A stretch of DNA of 39,267 nucleotides. Source: Actinomycetes bacterium. GTDB taxonomy: Bacteria > Actinomycetota > Actinomycetes > Mycobacteriales > Pseudonocardiaceae. The notes beneath the pieces are model-generated. The model saw only the letters and a program-made list of their open reading frames with translations, was not told the origin of the DNA and ran no database searches. The DNA lies in the NCBI GenBank assembly GCA_021793175.1, contig JAJYTH010000023.1, forward strand, positions 1 through 39,267, given 5' to 3'. Shown one piece after another: positions 30,886-39,267 of this stretch (position 1 is the stretch's first letter; each line of letters begins with the position of its first letter). The position numbers and the translations under genes are program-made.

Positions 30886-32009
30886 CCACCACCGAACACG
30901 CTTCCCACGAAGGACCGGCGGCTTCCACCGACGGTCCTTCGTGGTGGTCGGAGTTCGGCTGGATCCACCTCGTCTACCTCGTCTTCCTCGTCATACACCC
31001 GATCTACGACCCGGGCTCGGGCCCGTGGGGCTGGGCGCTGGTGGTGGGCGTCGTCCTGGTGTTCCTGCCCATGTACATGCTCGCCTGGGCGCGTCCCGAA
31101 CTGGCCCGCTGGGGATCGGTCGTTCCCATGACGATGCTCGGGGTCGTCACCACTCCGCTGAACTCGGGTGCCGCGGTGTTGTTCGTCTACGCCGCGGCCA
31201 TAGCCGGTATCCGGGAATCACGGCGGGTGGCGCTGCGCTGGTTCGGCGGGCTGACGGTGGTGTTGTGCGCGCTGTTGGCGCTGTCCCCGATACCGTTGCC
31301 ACAGCGGCTGTGGGGGCTGGGGCCGCCGCTGCTGTTCATCTGGATCATCGGCTTCACCCAGATTGAGCAGGCGGGGCGCGACCGGAAGGCGGCGGAGCTG
31401 AGACTGCGCAACGCCAGGATCGAGCACCTCGCCACCGTCTCCGAGCGGGAACGCATCGCCAGGGAACTGCACGACCTGCTCGGTCACTCGCTCACGTCGG
31501 TCATCATGCACGCACAGCTTTCCCAGAACCTCGTCGACACGGACCCGGATCGTGCTCGTGACGCGGCGGCCAAGGCCGAGAGGACCGCACGGGCCGCACT
31601 GACCGAAGTGCGCGCCACCGTCAGCGGTCTTCGGCAGACGAATCTCGACACCGAGCTGGAGTCGGCGCGGGAGACACTGTCGAGCGCGGGCGTGGAACTG
31701 ATGACTCGATGCGACAGGTCGTTGAAGCTCGTCGGGTCCACCGAACACGAACTGGCGCTGGCGTTGCGGGAGGCGATCACCAACGTCGCCAGGCACGCCT
31801 GCGCGCGGACCTGTTGTGTCACCCTGTCGGTGGTGGACGAGGAACTGCGGTTGGTGGTCGCCGACGACGGAGTCGGTGGGCGGCACCGGGCGGGCAACGG
31901 ACTGACCGGGATGCGCGAACGGATCAGCGTGCTCGGCGGCCGGGTCGAACACTCCGGCTCGGCGGGCACGACGGTGACGATCGCGGTACCTCTGCAGGTG
32001 GCGACCTGA
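30882..32009 (+). CDS. DesK-type sensor histidine kinase
   Basis: A 375-residue membrane kinase of the HisKA_3 class. Four to six hydrophobic segments (about 28-155), then the phosphoacceptor H197 in ARELHDLLGHSLTSV, the N-box REAITNVARHA (N301) and the glycine-rich ADDGVGG/GNGLTGMRERI block of the HATPase. It probably senses membrane stress or a drug and controls the exporter in front of it. ATG 30882 lies within the permease stop (ATGA), and the stop overlaps the regulator start by one base (TGATG). Confidence 0.93.
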   Translation: MTTTEHASHEGPAASTDGPSWWSEFGWIHLVYLVFLVIHPIYDPGSGPWGWALVVGVVLVFLPMYMLAWARPELARWGSVVPMTMLGVVTTPLNSGAAVLFVYAAAIAGIRESRRVALRWFGGLTVVLCALLALSPIPLPQRLWGLGPPLLFIWIIGFTQIEQAGRDRKAAELRLRNARIEHLATVSERERIARELHDLLGHSLTSVIMHAQLSQNLVDTDPDRARDAAAKAERTARAALTEVRATVSGLRQTNLDTELESARETLSSAGVELMTRCDRSLKLVGSTEHELALALREAITNVARHACARTCCVTLSVVDEELRLVVADDGVGGRHRAGNGLTGMRERISVLGGRVEHSGSAGTTVTIAVPLQVAT

Positions 32010-32629
32010 TGTCCGGCGGCGGTGACAAGATCAGGGTGGTGCTGGCCGAGGATCAGACGATGGTCGTCGAGGCGTTCGCCGAGTTGCTCGACCTGCAACC
32101 GGACATCACGGTGTGCGCCACCGCGACGAACGGGGCCGACGCGCTGGCCGCGGTCGCGGAGCACGACCCGGACGTGCTGGTCACCGACATCGAGATGCCC
32201 CGCGGAAGCGGCCTCGACGTGGCCGCAGAACTGCATCGACGCGGAAGTCGCGCCCGGGTGCTCATCGTCACGACCTTCGCCCGCAGCGGCTATCTGCGGC
32301 GCGCCATGAGTGCCGGGGTCACCGGTTACGTGCTCAAGGACGCGCCGATCGGCGAGCTGGCCGATGCGTTGCGCAAGGTCCACGCAGGCGGAACGATCGT
32401 CGCCGCCGAACTGGCGTTGGCTGCCTGGGACCACACCGACCGGCTCACCGACCGCGAACGCGAACTGCTGCGCCAGGTGGCCGACGGGGCGACCAATCGC
32501 GACATCGCACGACGGCTGCACCTGGCCGAGGGCACCGTCCGCAACTACCTGTCCGCCGCGATGGCCAAATTGGACGCCCGCAACCGCACGGAAGCGGCCA
32601 AGAAGGCCCGGGAACGCGGCTGGCTCTGA
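32009..32629 (+). CDS. NarL/FixJ-family response regulator
   Basis: A 206-residue regulator. Receiver domain with the acidic pair E14-D15, phosphoacceptor D60 in VLVTDIEMP, and the K of GYVLKDAP; then a LuxR-type HTH from LTDRERELLRQVADGATNRD to VRNYLSAAMAKLDARNRTEA. It is the cognate partner of the kinase, being the last gene of the four-gene operon, and likely activates that operon (inference). ATG 32009 overlaps the kinase stop. Confidence 0.94.
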   Translation: MSGGGDKIRVVLAEDQTMVVEAFAELLDLQPDITVCATATNGADALAAVAEHDPDVLVTDIEMPRGSGLDVAAELHRRGSRARVLIVTTFARSGYLRRAMSAGVTGYVLKDAPIGELADALRKVHAGGTIVAAELALAAWDHTDRLTDRERELLRQVADGATNRDIARRLHLAEGTVRNYLSAAMAKLDARNRTEAAKKARERGWL

Positions 32630-32701
32630 CGGCGGACCCAGCCGCGACGACGGCACAAGCGACACGGCTCTAAGCGCTCGCGGGCCGCCCGGGCCGGTCG
32701 G

Positions 32702-33574
32702 TCACGAAGCGATGCCCTCCTTGCGCAGCGTGTACGGCAGGACGCTGTTGGCCACCAGTGCCTCGGCGTCCAGGGTCACCGGGCGATACGGCAGCTCGGC
32801 GAAGCGCTCGAGCATCCGCGCCGTCGGGTCGGCCACCACATCCGGCCTGCCCACGCAGAACGCCCAGTCGAACTCGTCGGAGCCGTGGTAGGCCACGGTG
32901 CCGAAGACCTCGGAGAACCGCGCCAAAGCCCGCCGCAACATCGTGTTCAGCCACAGCGTCGGACAACCGACCTGCGACGTCACCACGCCGCCCTCGCGCA
33001 AAGCGCCCACGCAGTGACGCAGGAACTCGGTGCCGAAAAGCCGGTTGTGTTGCGCGTCGTCCTCCCGTTCGCCGGGCAGGTCGGCGACGATGACGTCGTA
33101 CTTCGTGTCCTCGTCGTCGTTCTCGGCGGCCCGGCGCACAAACTCCCAGCCGTCGCCGTAGTGCATCCTCACCGGTCCGTCGCCGCGCACGGCCCGTTCC
33201 AGTTCGTCGGGCGTGTACCCGTACGGCAGGTGCTCGGCGCACAACTCGACCACCTCGCGGTCGATGTCCACGTGGTCGACGTGGGTGGCCCCGGCCGCGA
33301 CGGCGAGCTGACTGACCACGCCCTCGCTGGAGCCGACGACGAGCACCCGCTCGACGCGTTCGGCGAGCAGAGCGGCGGGAACGAACAGGGCGTCGTGGTA
33401 GTGCTGTTGCGCCAGCTCCGTGCTCTGCGGGTCGCTGTCGCAAAACAGCGACACTCCCTGTTCCGTCTCGGCGATGACGACGTGCTGGAAGGCCGTGTCC
33501 CCCTCCCAGATCACTTCGTCCAGCTCCCACAGCTGCGACAGTCCTCGCGTCAACGGCTCCCTCAGCTCCGGCAA
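32702..33574 (-). CDS. Spermidine synthase-like protein
   Basis: A 290-residue protein with the spermidine/spermine synthase fold. Visible are VLVVGSSEGVVSQLAV (in place of the usual GGGDGG glycine loop), HVDHVDIDREVVELC (acidic residue for the SAM-type nucleoside), HYGDGWEFVRR, and YDVIVADLPGERED. The glycine loop is altered, so true aminopropyl transfer is not certain, and no SAM decarboxylase gene is near. The TTG start at 33574 is accepted because AAAGGAGTGA stands about 6 nt upstream. Confidence 0.85.
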   Translation of the reverse strand: MPELREPLTRGLSQLWELDEVIWEGDTAFQHVVIAETEQGVSLFCDSDPQSTELAQQHYHDALFVPAALLAERVERVLVVGSSEGVVSQLAVAAGATHVDHVDIDREVVELCAEHLPYGYTPDELERAVRGDGPVRMHYGDGWEFVRRAAENDDEDTKYDVIVADLPGEREDDAQHNRLFGTEFLRHCVGALREGGVVTSQVGCPTLWLNTMLRRALARFSEVFGTVAYHGSDEFDWAFCVGRPDVVADPTARMLERFAELPYRPVTLDAEALVANSVLPYTLRKEGIAS

Positions 33575-33677
33575 CGATCACTCCTTTCCCGCGGCACCGC
33601 CGTTCGGCGGTCCCACAGTCTTCATCGCGCGTTCACAGTCGTGCCTGTCGCGCACGATAAGGGTGTTCGGAGCGGCG

Positions 33678-35294
33678 TCACTCACCCGCCGCGACCAGCG
33701 GCTCCAACCGCAGGTCGGGGTGGCGGCGCAGGAGGATGCGCATGCTCATGTCGTCGGCGAACAGGGCGAGGTCGGTGCCGTCGGCGCGGGTGAGCACCTC
33801 GCTGCTGCGTCCGGCGTCCACCAGCGCCCGCTGGGCGGGGTCGACGAGCCGGCGCACCGTCGAGTAAGGCAGTCGGTCCAGCTTCACCGGCGAGTTGAAC
33901 TCGTGCTCCATCCGGTGCGCGGCGACCTCGAACTGCATGGGTCCCACGGCCGCGAACACGGGGGCGGCGTCCCCTCGCAGGTCGGAGGTCAGGATCTGCA
34001 CCACGCCCTCGGACCCGAGCTGTTCCACGCCCTTGCGGAACTGCTTGGACTTACTGAGGTCGGCGGGCCTGGCCACGGCGAAGTGCGCGGGCGCGAAGCT
34101 CGGCAAGCCGGGGAATCGCACCGCGGGTCTGCCCGAGTACAGCGTGTCCCCCACCCGCAGTGCCGAGGCGTTGACCAGCCCGATCACATCACCCGGGTAC
34201 GCGATGTCCACTGTGGAACGCTGCTGGCCGAAGACCTGGTGGGCGTACTTGGTGGCGAACGGCCGTTTGGTGGTGGCGTTGGTGACCACCATGCCTCGTT
34301 CGAACACCCCGGAGCACACGCGCGCGAACGCCACCTGGTCGCGGTGCGCCGGGTCCATCCCCGTCTGCACCTTGAACACGAAAGCCGAGAAATCGGCGTC
34401 CAACGGCCGTGGCTCGCCGTCGACGTCCACCCACGGCTCGGGTCTGGGCGCCAACTCCACCAACAGGTCCAGCAGGTGCCGCACACCGAAGTTCAGCACC
34501 GCCGCACCGAACAACACGGGCGAGGCCGAACCGTCCAGGAACCGCGCGACATCGAACTCGCCACCCGAGGCGGCCACCAGCTCGGCCTCTTCGACGGCAC
34601 GCGTGAACGCGTCGCCCTCCTCGGCCTCGGCCCACTCGGCGGGCAGGCGTTTCTCCTGGGCCACCGTGGCCCCGCCGGCCGTGCGCGCGTACCGCACGAA
34701 CGAACCGTCGGTGACGTCCAGCACTCCCCGGAAGTGCCCTGCCTCACCGACCGGCCAGGTCAACGGCATCGGGGTCAATCCGAGGCGTTCGCTGAGCTCG
34801 TCGCACAGCTCCAACGCCTCCCGGCCGGGGCGGTCCCATTTATTGACGAACGTGATCACCGGGATGCCCCGGTGTCGGCAGACGTCGAACAGTTTCAGCG
34901 TCTGCGGCTCCAGCCCCTTGGCCGCGTCCAGCAGCATCACCGCCGAGTCCACGGCCGCCAACACCCGATAGGTGTCCTCGGAGAAGTCCGCGTGCCCCGG
35001 CGTGTCCAACAGGTTGATCACCGAGTCGCCGTAGGAGAACTGCAACGCCGCCGATGTGATGGAGATGCCGCGCGCCCGCTCCAACTCCATCCAGTCCGAC
35101 ACCACTCCGCGGCGACCGGATTTGCCGTGCACCGCTCCCGCCTCGGAGATCATGCGCGCGTGGAGGGCGAGCGCCTCCGTCAGCGTCGACTTACCCGCGT
35201 CAGGGTGACTGATGACGGCGAACGACCGCCGTCGGCGCGCCTGCGCCGCGACATCACCGTCCGAGGAAGTAGCTGCGTCCGCACCGGCACTCAT
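33678..35294 (-). CDS. prfC: Peptide chain release factor 3
   Basis: A 538-residue translational GTPase that recycles class I release factors on the ribosome. Motifs are complete: ISHPDAGKST (28-37), RGISITSAALQF (switch I), DTPGHADFSEDTYR (G3) and NKWDR (G4), with the RF3-specific C-terminal domain (PVKLDRLPYSTVRRLVDP, then ALFADDMSMRILLRRHPDLR). ATG 35294 is used because the conserved N-terminus begins just after; the open frame up to 35621 is noncoding. It is divergent from the ADP-ribosylglycohydrolase gene. Confidence 0.96.
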   Translation of the reverse strand: MSAGADAATSSDGDVAAQARRRRSFAVISHPDAGKSTLTEALALHARMISEAGAVHGKSGRRGVVSDWMELERARGISITSAALQFSYGDSVINLLDTPGHADFSEDTYRVLAAVDSAVMLLDAAKGLEPQTLKLFDVCRHRGIPVITFVNKWDRPGREALELCDELSERLGLTPMPLTWPVGEAGHFRGVLDVTDGSFVRYARTAGGATVAQEKRLPAEWAEAEEGDAFTRAVEEAELVAASGGEFDVARFLDGSASPVLFGAAVLNFGVRHLLDLLVELAPRPEPWVDVDGEPRPLDADFSAFVFKVQTGMDPAHRDQVAFARVCSGVFERGMVVTNATTKRPFATKYAHQVFGQQRSTVDIAYPGDVIGLVNASALRVGDTLYSGRPAVRFPGLPSFAPAHFAVARPADLSKSKQFRKGVEQLGSEGVVQILTSDLRGDAAPVFAAVGPMQFEVAAHRMEHEFNSPVKLDRLPYSTVRRLVDPAQRALVDAGRSSEVLTRADGTDLALFADDMSMRILLRRHPDLRLEPLVAAGE

Positions 35295-35407
35295 GCGACG
35301 CTGTCCTGACCGAAAGCCTGCTTGAGAGAACACATATCCCGGCCAGAGTACCGGCGACCACCCGGAGGCACCGACGCCGACGGCACGAACCAGCGAGGGG
35401 ATCCGCG

Positions 35408-36367
35408 ATGACCGAGATGTCCGAGACGATCGACTCCTCCCGCCTCGACAAAGCCCGCGGCCTGATGTTCGGCCTGGCCCTCGGCGACTGTCTCGGCGCG
35501 CCGTTCGAGGACAGGACCGAGGTGACCCACGCCGACGTCGTGGCCGCGGAGAACGCCACCGAGCCCCTGGTCCACACCGACGACACGGCGTTGGCGCTGG
35601 TACTGGCCCGGCACCTGGCACACCGGATCACCGAGGGGAACACCCGTGCCGGCGAATACGTGGACGCCGATGTGCTCGCCCGGGAGTTCGCCGAGACCTG
35701 GGAGGCCGAACCCTGGCGCGGGTACGGCGGCGGAGTGACCCGGTCGTTCCGGCTCATCATGTCCGGCACACCGTGGCGAGAGGCCATCAGGGCCGTGTTC
35801 CCCGAGGGCTCCTTCGGCAACGGCGGCGCGATGCGGGTGGCACCGGCCGCACTCGTCGGCGGTGACGTGCGGGAGGTCGTGGAGCTGGCGCGCCGCAGCG
35901 CCGAGGTGACCCACGCCCACGCCGACGCGCTGCACGGCGCGGTGTGTCAGGCCGTGGCCGCCCACCTCGCCCTCCGTCTTTCCCCCACCGACTCCGCGCG
36001 GGCGCGGGAGTTCGTGGAGCCGCTGCGGGAGGTTCTGCCCACACCGCTGTGGCGCGAGAAGCTGGACCTGGTCGTCGAGCTCTGCGAGCGGGAGGCCGAG
36101 CCGGGCCACGCCGCCGAGGTGCTCGGCAACGACGTCTCGGCGTCGGGGTCCGTGCCGTTGGCGTTGTCGTCCTTCCTGCGCCATTCCGGCCGCCCGGAGG
36201 AGGTGATCCGGTTCGCCATCCTGGCGGGCGGGGACACCGACACCGTGGCCGCGATGGCCGGCGCGCTCGCCGGGGCCCACAGCGGGTACACGGCGTTCTC
36301 ACCACACGTGGTGGGGCGGCTGGAGGCGGCCGAGCGACTCCACCGCTGTGCCGAGCGGCTGGCTTGA
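35408..36367 (+). CDS. ADP-ribosylglycohydrolase family protein
   Basis: A 319-residue DraG/ARH-like hydrolase removing ADP-ribose from targets, using two Mg2+ ions. The metal-site motifs are clear: GLALGDCLGAPFE, HTDDTALALVLA, FGNGGAMRVAPA and GGDTDTVAAMAGALAGAHSG. The target protein or nucleic acid is unknown. AGGGG lies about 8 nt before ATG 35408. No ADP-ribosyltransferase is seen in the window. Confidence 0.93.
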   Translation: MTEMSETIDSSRLDKARGLMFGLALGDCLGAPFEDRTEVTHADVVAAENATEPLVHTDDTALALVLARHLAHRITEGNTRAGEYVDADVLAREFAETWEAEPWRGYGGGVTRSFRLIMSGTPWREAIRAVFPEGSFGNGGAMRVAPAALVGGDVREVVELARRSAEVTHAHADALHGAVCQAVAAHLALRLSPTDSARAREFVEPLREVLPTPLWREKLDLVVELCEREAEPGHAAEVLGNDVSASGSVPLALSSFLRHSGRPEEVIRFAILAGGDTDTVAAMAGALAGAHSGYTAFSPHVVGRLEAAERLHRCAERLA

Positions 36368-36389
36368 CGCCGTGCTCGGCGGTGACGGC

Positions 36390-36803
36390 TCAGGTGTTCT
36401 GGGCACGCTCCGTGTGCCGGGCGAGACTGTCGCGTAGCAGAGCGGCGAACTCCTCGGCCGTGTCGAGAGTGGCGCGCAGCTCGGCGCAGCGGCGTTCGGC
36501 CTTCTCCGTGAACTCCCGTAGTCTGCGTAGCTCGTGTTCCTCCAGCACCACGGGTTCGCCGTCGGGCCGGGACACCGGGAACAGCAGGCCCAGTAGCTCT
36601 TTCATCTCCTCGAGCTGGAACCCGAGCGGCTTCATGCGCCGGATGAGATTGATGCGCGCCACATCGGGCTCGGTGTAGAGCCGGAAGCCGCCTTGGCTGC
36701 GAGCACTGGGAGTCACCAGTCCGACTTCCTCGTAGTAGCGAATGGTGCGCAGGGACAGCCCGGTCCGTGCCGCGACTGCACCGATGCGCATGTGCTCACC
36801 CAC
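36390..36803 (-). CDS. MerR-family transcriptional regulator
   Basis: About 137 residues. The N-terminal winged helix is canonical: RIGAVAARTGLSLRTIRYYE, EEVGLVTPSARSQGGFRLY, then a long coiled-coil dimerisation helix (EEHELRRLREFTEKAERRCA onward) ending in LARHTERAQNT. A single Cys in the coiled coil makes a metal sensor unlikely. I use GTG 36803 (AGG 8 nt upstream); ATG 36791 is the alternative and has GGTGAG too close. It is convergent with the ADP-ribosylglycohydrolase gene. Confidence 0.9.
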   Translation of the reverse strand: MGEHMRIGAVAARTGLSLRTIRYYEEVGLVTPSARSQGGFRLYTEPDVARINLIRRMKPLGFQLEEMKELLGLLFPVSRPDGEPVVLEEHELRRLREFTEKAERRCAELRATLDTAEEFAALLRDSLARHTERAQNT

Positions 36804-36952
36804 GAGATGGACCTCATTTCCTCGGCTTGCAACATGATCACCGTACTCCTTCTTGATCTTGAACGCAGTCCGTCCACAGTAGACATACAAGCTGGGAGAA
36901 CACCCCAACGGCCAGGAAACCTTTCCCTAACGTCAAGGTAGAATTCACCACC

Positions 36953-37336
36953 GTGACGCCAGAGTTGTTCGAGTCCGTGGAGGCGTACAACGCCGCCCAC
37001 CCCGCCAGCCCGTTCCCGACAGACCGACACGCGCGCAGTGTTCTACGCGGCTACCGCGTGGCCATGCAAGGCGTCACCGACGACGTGACGGGTACTGGCT
37101 CGGGCGCCTCACTCACCGTGGACTTCCTCCCCGGCGGCGCACCGCTGCCCGACGAGGCCGACAGGGTCGGCACCGTCGTGGCCAGCCGCTGGGGCGAGGG
37201 ACCAGTCCTCGTCCTGGCCACAGACGTGTCGCTCCGCGCCGCGTGGGAAGCCATCAAGGAGGCGTGGCCCAAACACCTGTCGGACGTGCACACAGCCTTG
37301 GAACCGCTGCCCAGGACCGACACCCGGAGCACCTGA
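36953..37336 (+). CDS. Hypothetical protein, 127 residues
   Basis: I do not recognise a family. The chain is soluble, without signal or membrane segment, with a helical start (TPELFESVEAYNAAHP), a central Gly-rich part (GTGSGASLTVDFLPGGAPLPDEADRVG) and a helical end (LRAAWEAIKEAWPKHLSDVH). GTG 36953 has no Shine-Dalgarno; TAGAAT at 36939-36944 lies 8 nt upstream and may be the -10 of a (near-)leaderless mRNA. It is divergent from the MerR gene (149 bp apart), which could regulate it. Confidence 0.72.
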   Translation: MTPELFESVEAYNAAHPASPFPTDRHARSVLRGYRVAMQGVTDDVTGTGSGASLTVDFLPGGAPLPDEADRVGTVVASRWGEGPVLVLATDVSLRAAWEAIKEAWPKHLSDVHTALEPLPRTDTRST

Positions 37337-37406
37337 CAAAAACGAACACCGGCCCGAGACCGAGGCGGGCGGCTTCGGTTCCGCCGCGGGACGGTACCCA
37401 TATCTC

Positions 37407-38084
37407 ATGACACGACGGGCCCCGACCGCGCTACCCGACACGGTGTACGACGACGCCCTCACGCTGTGGGACTACCACGTGCTGCGGCACGCACCGCGGC
37501 GCAGCGACGTGGGCATCGGCCTGGGCAGCCACGACCTGGGGGTGGCCGAGCACGCCGCCGCACTGTTCGGCGAGGGCCGCTTCGAGCTGCTGGTGTTCAC
37601 CGGGGCCACCACACCCACCACGGCGCGGCTCTTTCCCCGCGGTGAAGCCGCGCACTACCGCGAACGGGCCCTGGAACTGGGGGTGCCCGACGACGCGATC
37701 CTGGTGGAGCCGCACGCCCGCAACACCGGTGAGAACATCCGATTCACCCGGCGGCTACTGGCCGACCGGGGTGTCCCGACGCACACCGCGACGTTGGTGT
37801 GCAAGCCTTACCACCAGCGGAGGGCCTACGCCACCAGCCGCAGGCAGTGGCCTCGACTGGATGTCCGCTGCTCGGCCGCGCCGACGGACCTGGACGAGTA
37901 CCTGGCCACGATCGGCGACGCCGACCAGGTCGTGCACATGCTCGTCGGGGAGACCCAGCGCATCCTCGTCTATGCCCGGCGCGGATTCATCGTCGCCCAG
38001 GACGTGCCCCCAAAGGTCGAGGCCGCCTACCGGCGACTGGTGCGCGCGGGGTACGTGTCCCGCCTGGTGCGGCGGAAGCCTTGA
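37407..38084 (+). CDS. YdcF/ElyC-like (DUF218) protein
   Basis: A 225-residue DUF218 protein of the YdcF subgroup, Rossmann-like fold: VGIGLGSHDLGVAEHAAALF, LLVFTGATTPTTARLFPRGE, HYRERALELGVPDDAILVEP, and ARNTGENIRFTRRLL with KPYHQRRAY. The RNTGEN block is the family hallmark. YdcF of E. coli binds SAM; function is otherwise unknown. No signal peptide or membrane segment is seen, so it is the cytoplasmic type. ATG 37407 has weak Shine-Dalgarno support (GGGACGGTACC upstream). Confidence 0.9.
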   Translation: MTRRAPTALPDTVYDDALTLWDYHVLRHAPRRSDVGIGLGSHDLGVAEHAAALFGEGRFELLVFTGATTPTTARLFPRGEAAHYRERALELGVPDDAILVEPHARNTGENIRFTRRLLADRGVPTHTATLVCKPYHQRRAYATSRRQWPRLDVRCSAAPTDLDEYLATIGDADQVVHMLVGETQRILVYARRGFIVAQDVPPKVEAAYRRLVRAGYVSRLVRRKP

Positions 38085-38096
38085 TGTGACCGGGGG

Positions 38097-38363
38097 TCAG
38101 TACACGATGTCGAAGCGCACCATCAGGCTCTCGATCGCCTGCTTGGTCTGCTCCACCGTCTGCGCCGACAGCTGCAGCTGGGTCAGCACGCTCTCGCTGT
38201 AACCTCCCACCTCGTCGTAGGCCCCCGTACCGCCGAGGCTGTTCTGCAGCGACTCCGACAGATTCGTCGCCATCAGCAGCGCGTGCTGAATGGCGTTGTG
38301 GATGTTCTCGCAATGCTCCACGCCCTGGTAGAGCTGCGCCAGCGTCTCCTCGTGCGTCGCCAT
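38097..38363 (-). CDS. Small helical hypothetical protein
   Basis: 88 residues, predicted as two helices (EETLAQLYQGVEHCENIHNA and ESVLTQLQLSAQTVEQTKQA) joined by a glycine-rich loop GGTGAYDEVGGY. Size and layout recall helical-hairpin ESX/WXG100 proteins, but the WxG motif is missing. ATG 38363 has AAGGTG 5-6 nt upstream; the frame opens to 38396 without support. It is convergent with the YdcF-like gene. Function unknown. Confidence 0.7.
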   Translation of the reverse strand: MATHEETLAQLYQGVEHCENIHNAIQHALLMATNLSESLQNSLGGTGAYDEVGGYSESVLTQLQLSAQTVEQTKQAIESLMVRFDIVY

Positions 38364-38496
38364 GTCGTCACCTTGTTCGTCGCGTTGCCCGCTCACCTGA
38401 CGCCATCCCCTCGTCCGGCCACGATGAGCCCCCTGGCCCGAAGCTCAACACACAAGCCCCGAGGTGTTGGTCACAAACGCGAGCTCCGTTACAGGA

Positions 38497-39267
38497 TCAC
38501 GACTTCAGACCCGCGACATCGGCCAGAAGTTCGACGGAGCGAAGCCGCTGCTTCACCGAGGGCGACTGGTGGGCGGTGATGAGTTCGTCGGCATCGGCGT
38601 GGGTGGCGAAGTCGTCGAGGAAGGTCTTGACCTTGTCGGGCGTCCCCACTGCCGTGTACTTGATCATGTTGAGGAGCTGCGCGCCGTGCGGCGAGTCGAG
38701 GACCAGGTCGGCTTCCTCGTCGGTGAACTTACGGCCCCGGCGCCCCAGCAGCAGGTTCACGCGCTGGCGCTTCATCGTGCGGTACTGCTCCTGCGCCTCG
38801 GTCTCGTCGTCGGCGGCGATCACGTTGACGCCCGCGATGACGTAGGGCTCTTTCAGCTGCTCGGACGGCTGGAACTTCTCGCGGTACACCGCGACGGCCT
38901 GCTGCAACGCGTCCGGGGCGAAGTGCGACGCGAACGCGTACGGCAGTCCGAGGGCGGCGGCGAGCTGCGCGCCGAACAGCGACGAGCCGAGGATGTACAG
39001 CGGCACGTTCGTGCCCTTGCCGGGGATGGCGTCGACTCCGGGGATGAGGCTCTCGCCCCGCAGGTAGGCCTGGAGCTCCCGCACATCGTGTGGGAACGCG
39101 TCCGCCGAGGTGGGGTCGCGACGCAACGCGCGCAGCGTGTTCTGGTCGGTGCCCGGCGCACGGCCGAGCCCGAGGTCGATGCGGCCGGGATGCAACGTCG
39201 CCAGAGTCCCGAACTGTTCGGCGATGACCAGCGGGGAGTGGTTGGGCAGCATGATGCCGCCCGCGCC
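38497..39267 (-). CDS. Luciferase-like FMN-dependent oxidoreductase (5' end cut by window)
   Basis: LLM-class flavin oxidoreductase. The frame runs off the right edge ([20 protein letters not shown] is the first part seen), so roughly 70-80 N-terminal residues are missing. Typical blocks are [20 protein letters not shown], the [14 protein letters not shown] loop, the [20 protein letters not shown] strand-helix, and a helical end [20 protein letters not shown]. This matches the MsnO8-type subgroup. Substrate unknown. The stop is in the gap before the small helical gene at 38097-38363. Confidence 0.92.
   Translation of the reverse strand, partial: GAGGIMLPNHSPLVIAEQFGTLATLHPGRIDLGLGRAPGTDQNTLRALRRDPTSADAFPHDVRELQAYLRGESLIPGVDAIPGKGTNVPLYILGSSLFGAQLAAALGLPYAFASHFAPDALQQAVAVYREKFQPSEQLKEPYVIAGVNVIAADDETEAQEQYRTMKRQRVNLLLGRRGRKFTDEEADLVLDSPHGAQLLNMIKYTAVGTPDKVKTFLDDFATHADADELITAHQSPSVKQRLRSVELLADVAGLKS

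Noticed and set aside
32670..33581. Minus-strand 303-residue frame beside the spermidine synthase-like gene
   Set aside because: Arg-rich alternative frame of the same strand; the frame with GSSEGVVSQLAV and DVIVADLPG motifs is the real gene.
38097..38363. WXG100/ESX secreted protein
   Set aside because: Helical hairpin size fits but there is no WxG motif and no type VII secretion gene nearby.

Overview
This is a high-GC actinobacterial chromosome segment. Many genes start with GTG or TTG, junctions of the ATGA/GTGA type are common, and several genes look leaderless. The content (DmdR/IdeR-type iron boxes, a four-gene conservon, an XRE-HbhA-DUF2516 module, DUF445, an MbtH protein) fits the order Pseudonocardiales (for example Saccharomonospora or Amycolatopsis relatives); the genus is an inference. 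I see no tRNA, rRNA, CRISPR array, insertion sequence or prophage.

Layout. 1-5.6 kb: part of a hydroxamate siderophore locus, with an Fe-siderophore ABC importer (ATPase cut by the left edge, two FecCD permeases), an MbtH-like protein, an ornithine N5-monooxygenase and a divergent formyltransferase, all under three predicted iron boxes. The NRPS itself is not in the window. 5.6-7.7 kb: quinone-oxidoreductase-like MDR, SRPBCC protein, YbaK-type deacylase. 7.7-10.4 kb: XRE regulator/HbhA-like/DUF2516 module, then a zinc-ribbon P-loop kinase and a zf-TFIIB protein. A cluster of DnaA-box-like nonamers lies at 10.53-10.60 kb. 10.6-13.1 kb: DUF445 protein and a divergent class I/II aminotransferase. 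13.2-15.1 kb: a secreted acidic/Pro-rich protein behind three palindromes, then about 510 bp without a gene that holds a dense series of hairpins, including two mutually exclusive pairings, ahead of a YczE-like membrane protein.

15.8-19.9 kb: PP2C-like protein, DUF998 membrane protein, a small membrane protein, a small hypothetical coupled to a cytochrome P450 with a DxxR in place of ExxR, and a convergent overlapping Cys-rich mini-protein. 20.0-23.9 kb: glycolate oxidase operon glcDEF with a good promoter overlapped by AGCGG repeats. 24.0-28.3 kb: a conservon on the minus strand (histidine-kinase-like CvnA, roadblock CvnB, DUF742 CvnC, GTPase CvnD). 29.2-32.6 kb: ABC exporter plus DesK/NarL-type two-component system in one overlapping operon. 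32.7-39.3 kb: spermidine-synthase-like methyltransferase fold, release factor 3, ADP-ribosylglycohydrolase, MerR regulator, two small proteins, a YdcF-like protein and a right-truncated luciferase-like oxidoreductase.

How they work together. The siderophore genes form one iron-repressed regulon (build, export/assembly elsewhere, re-import here). The glc and cvn operons and the ABC/two-component operon are each self-contained units with their own regulatory sites. The rest are housekeeping or stress-type single genes.
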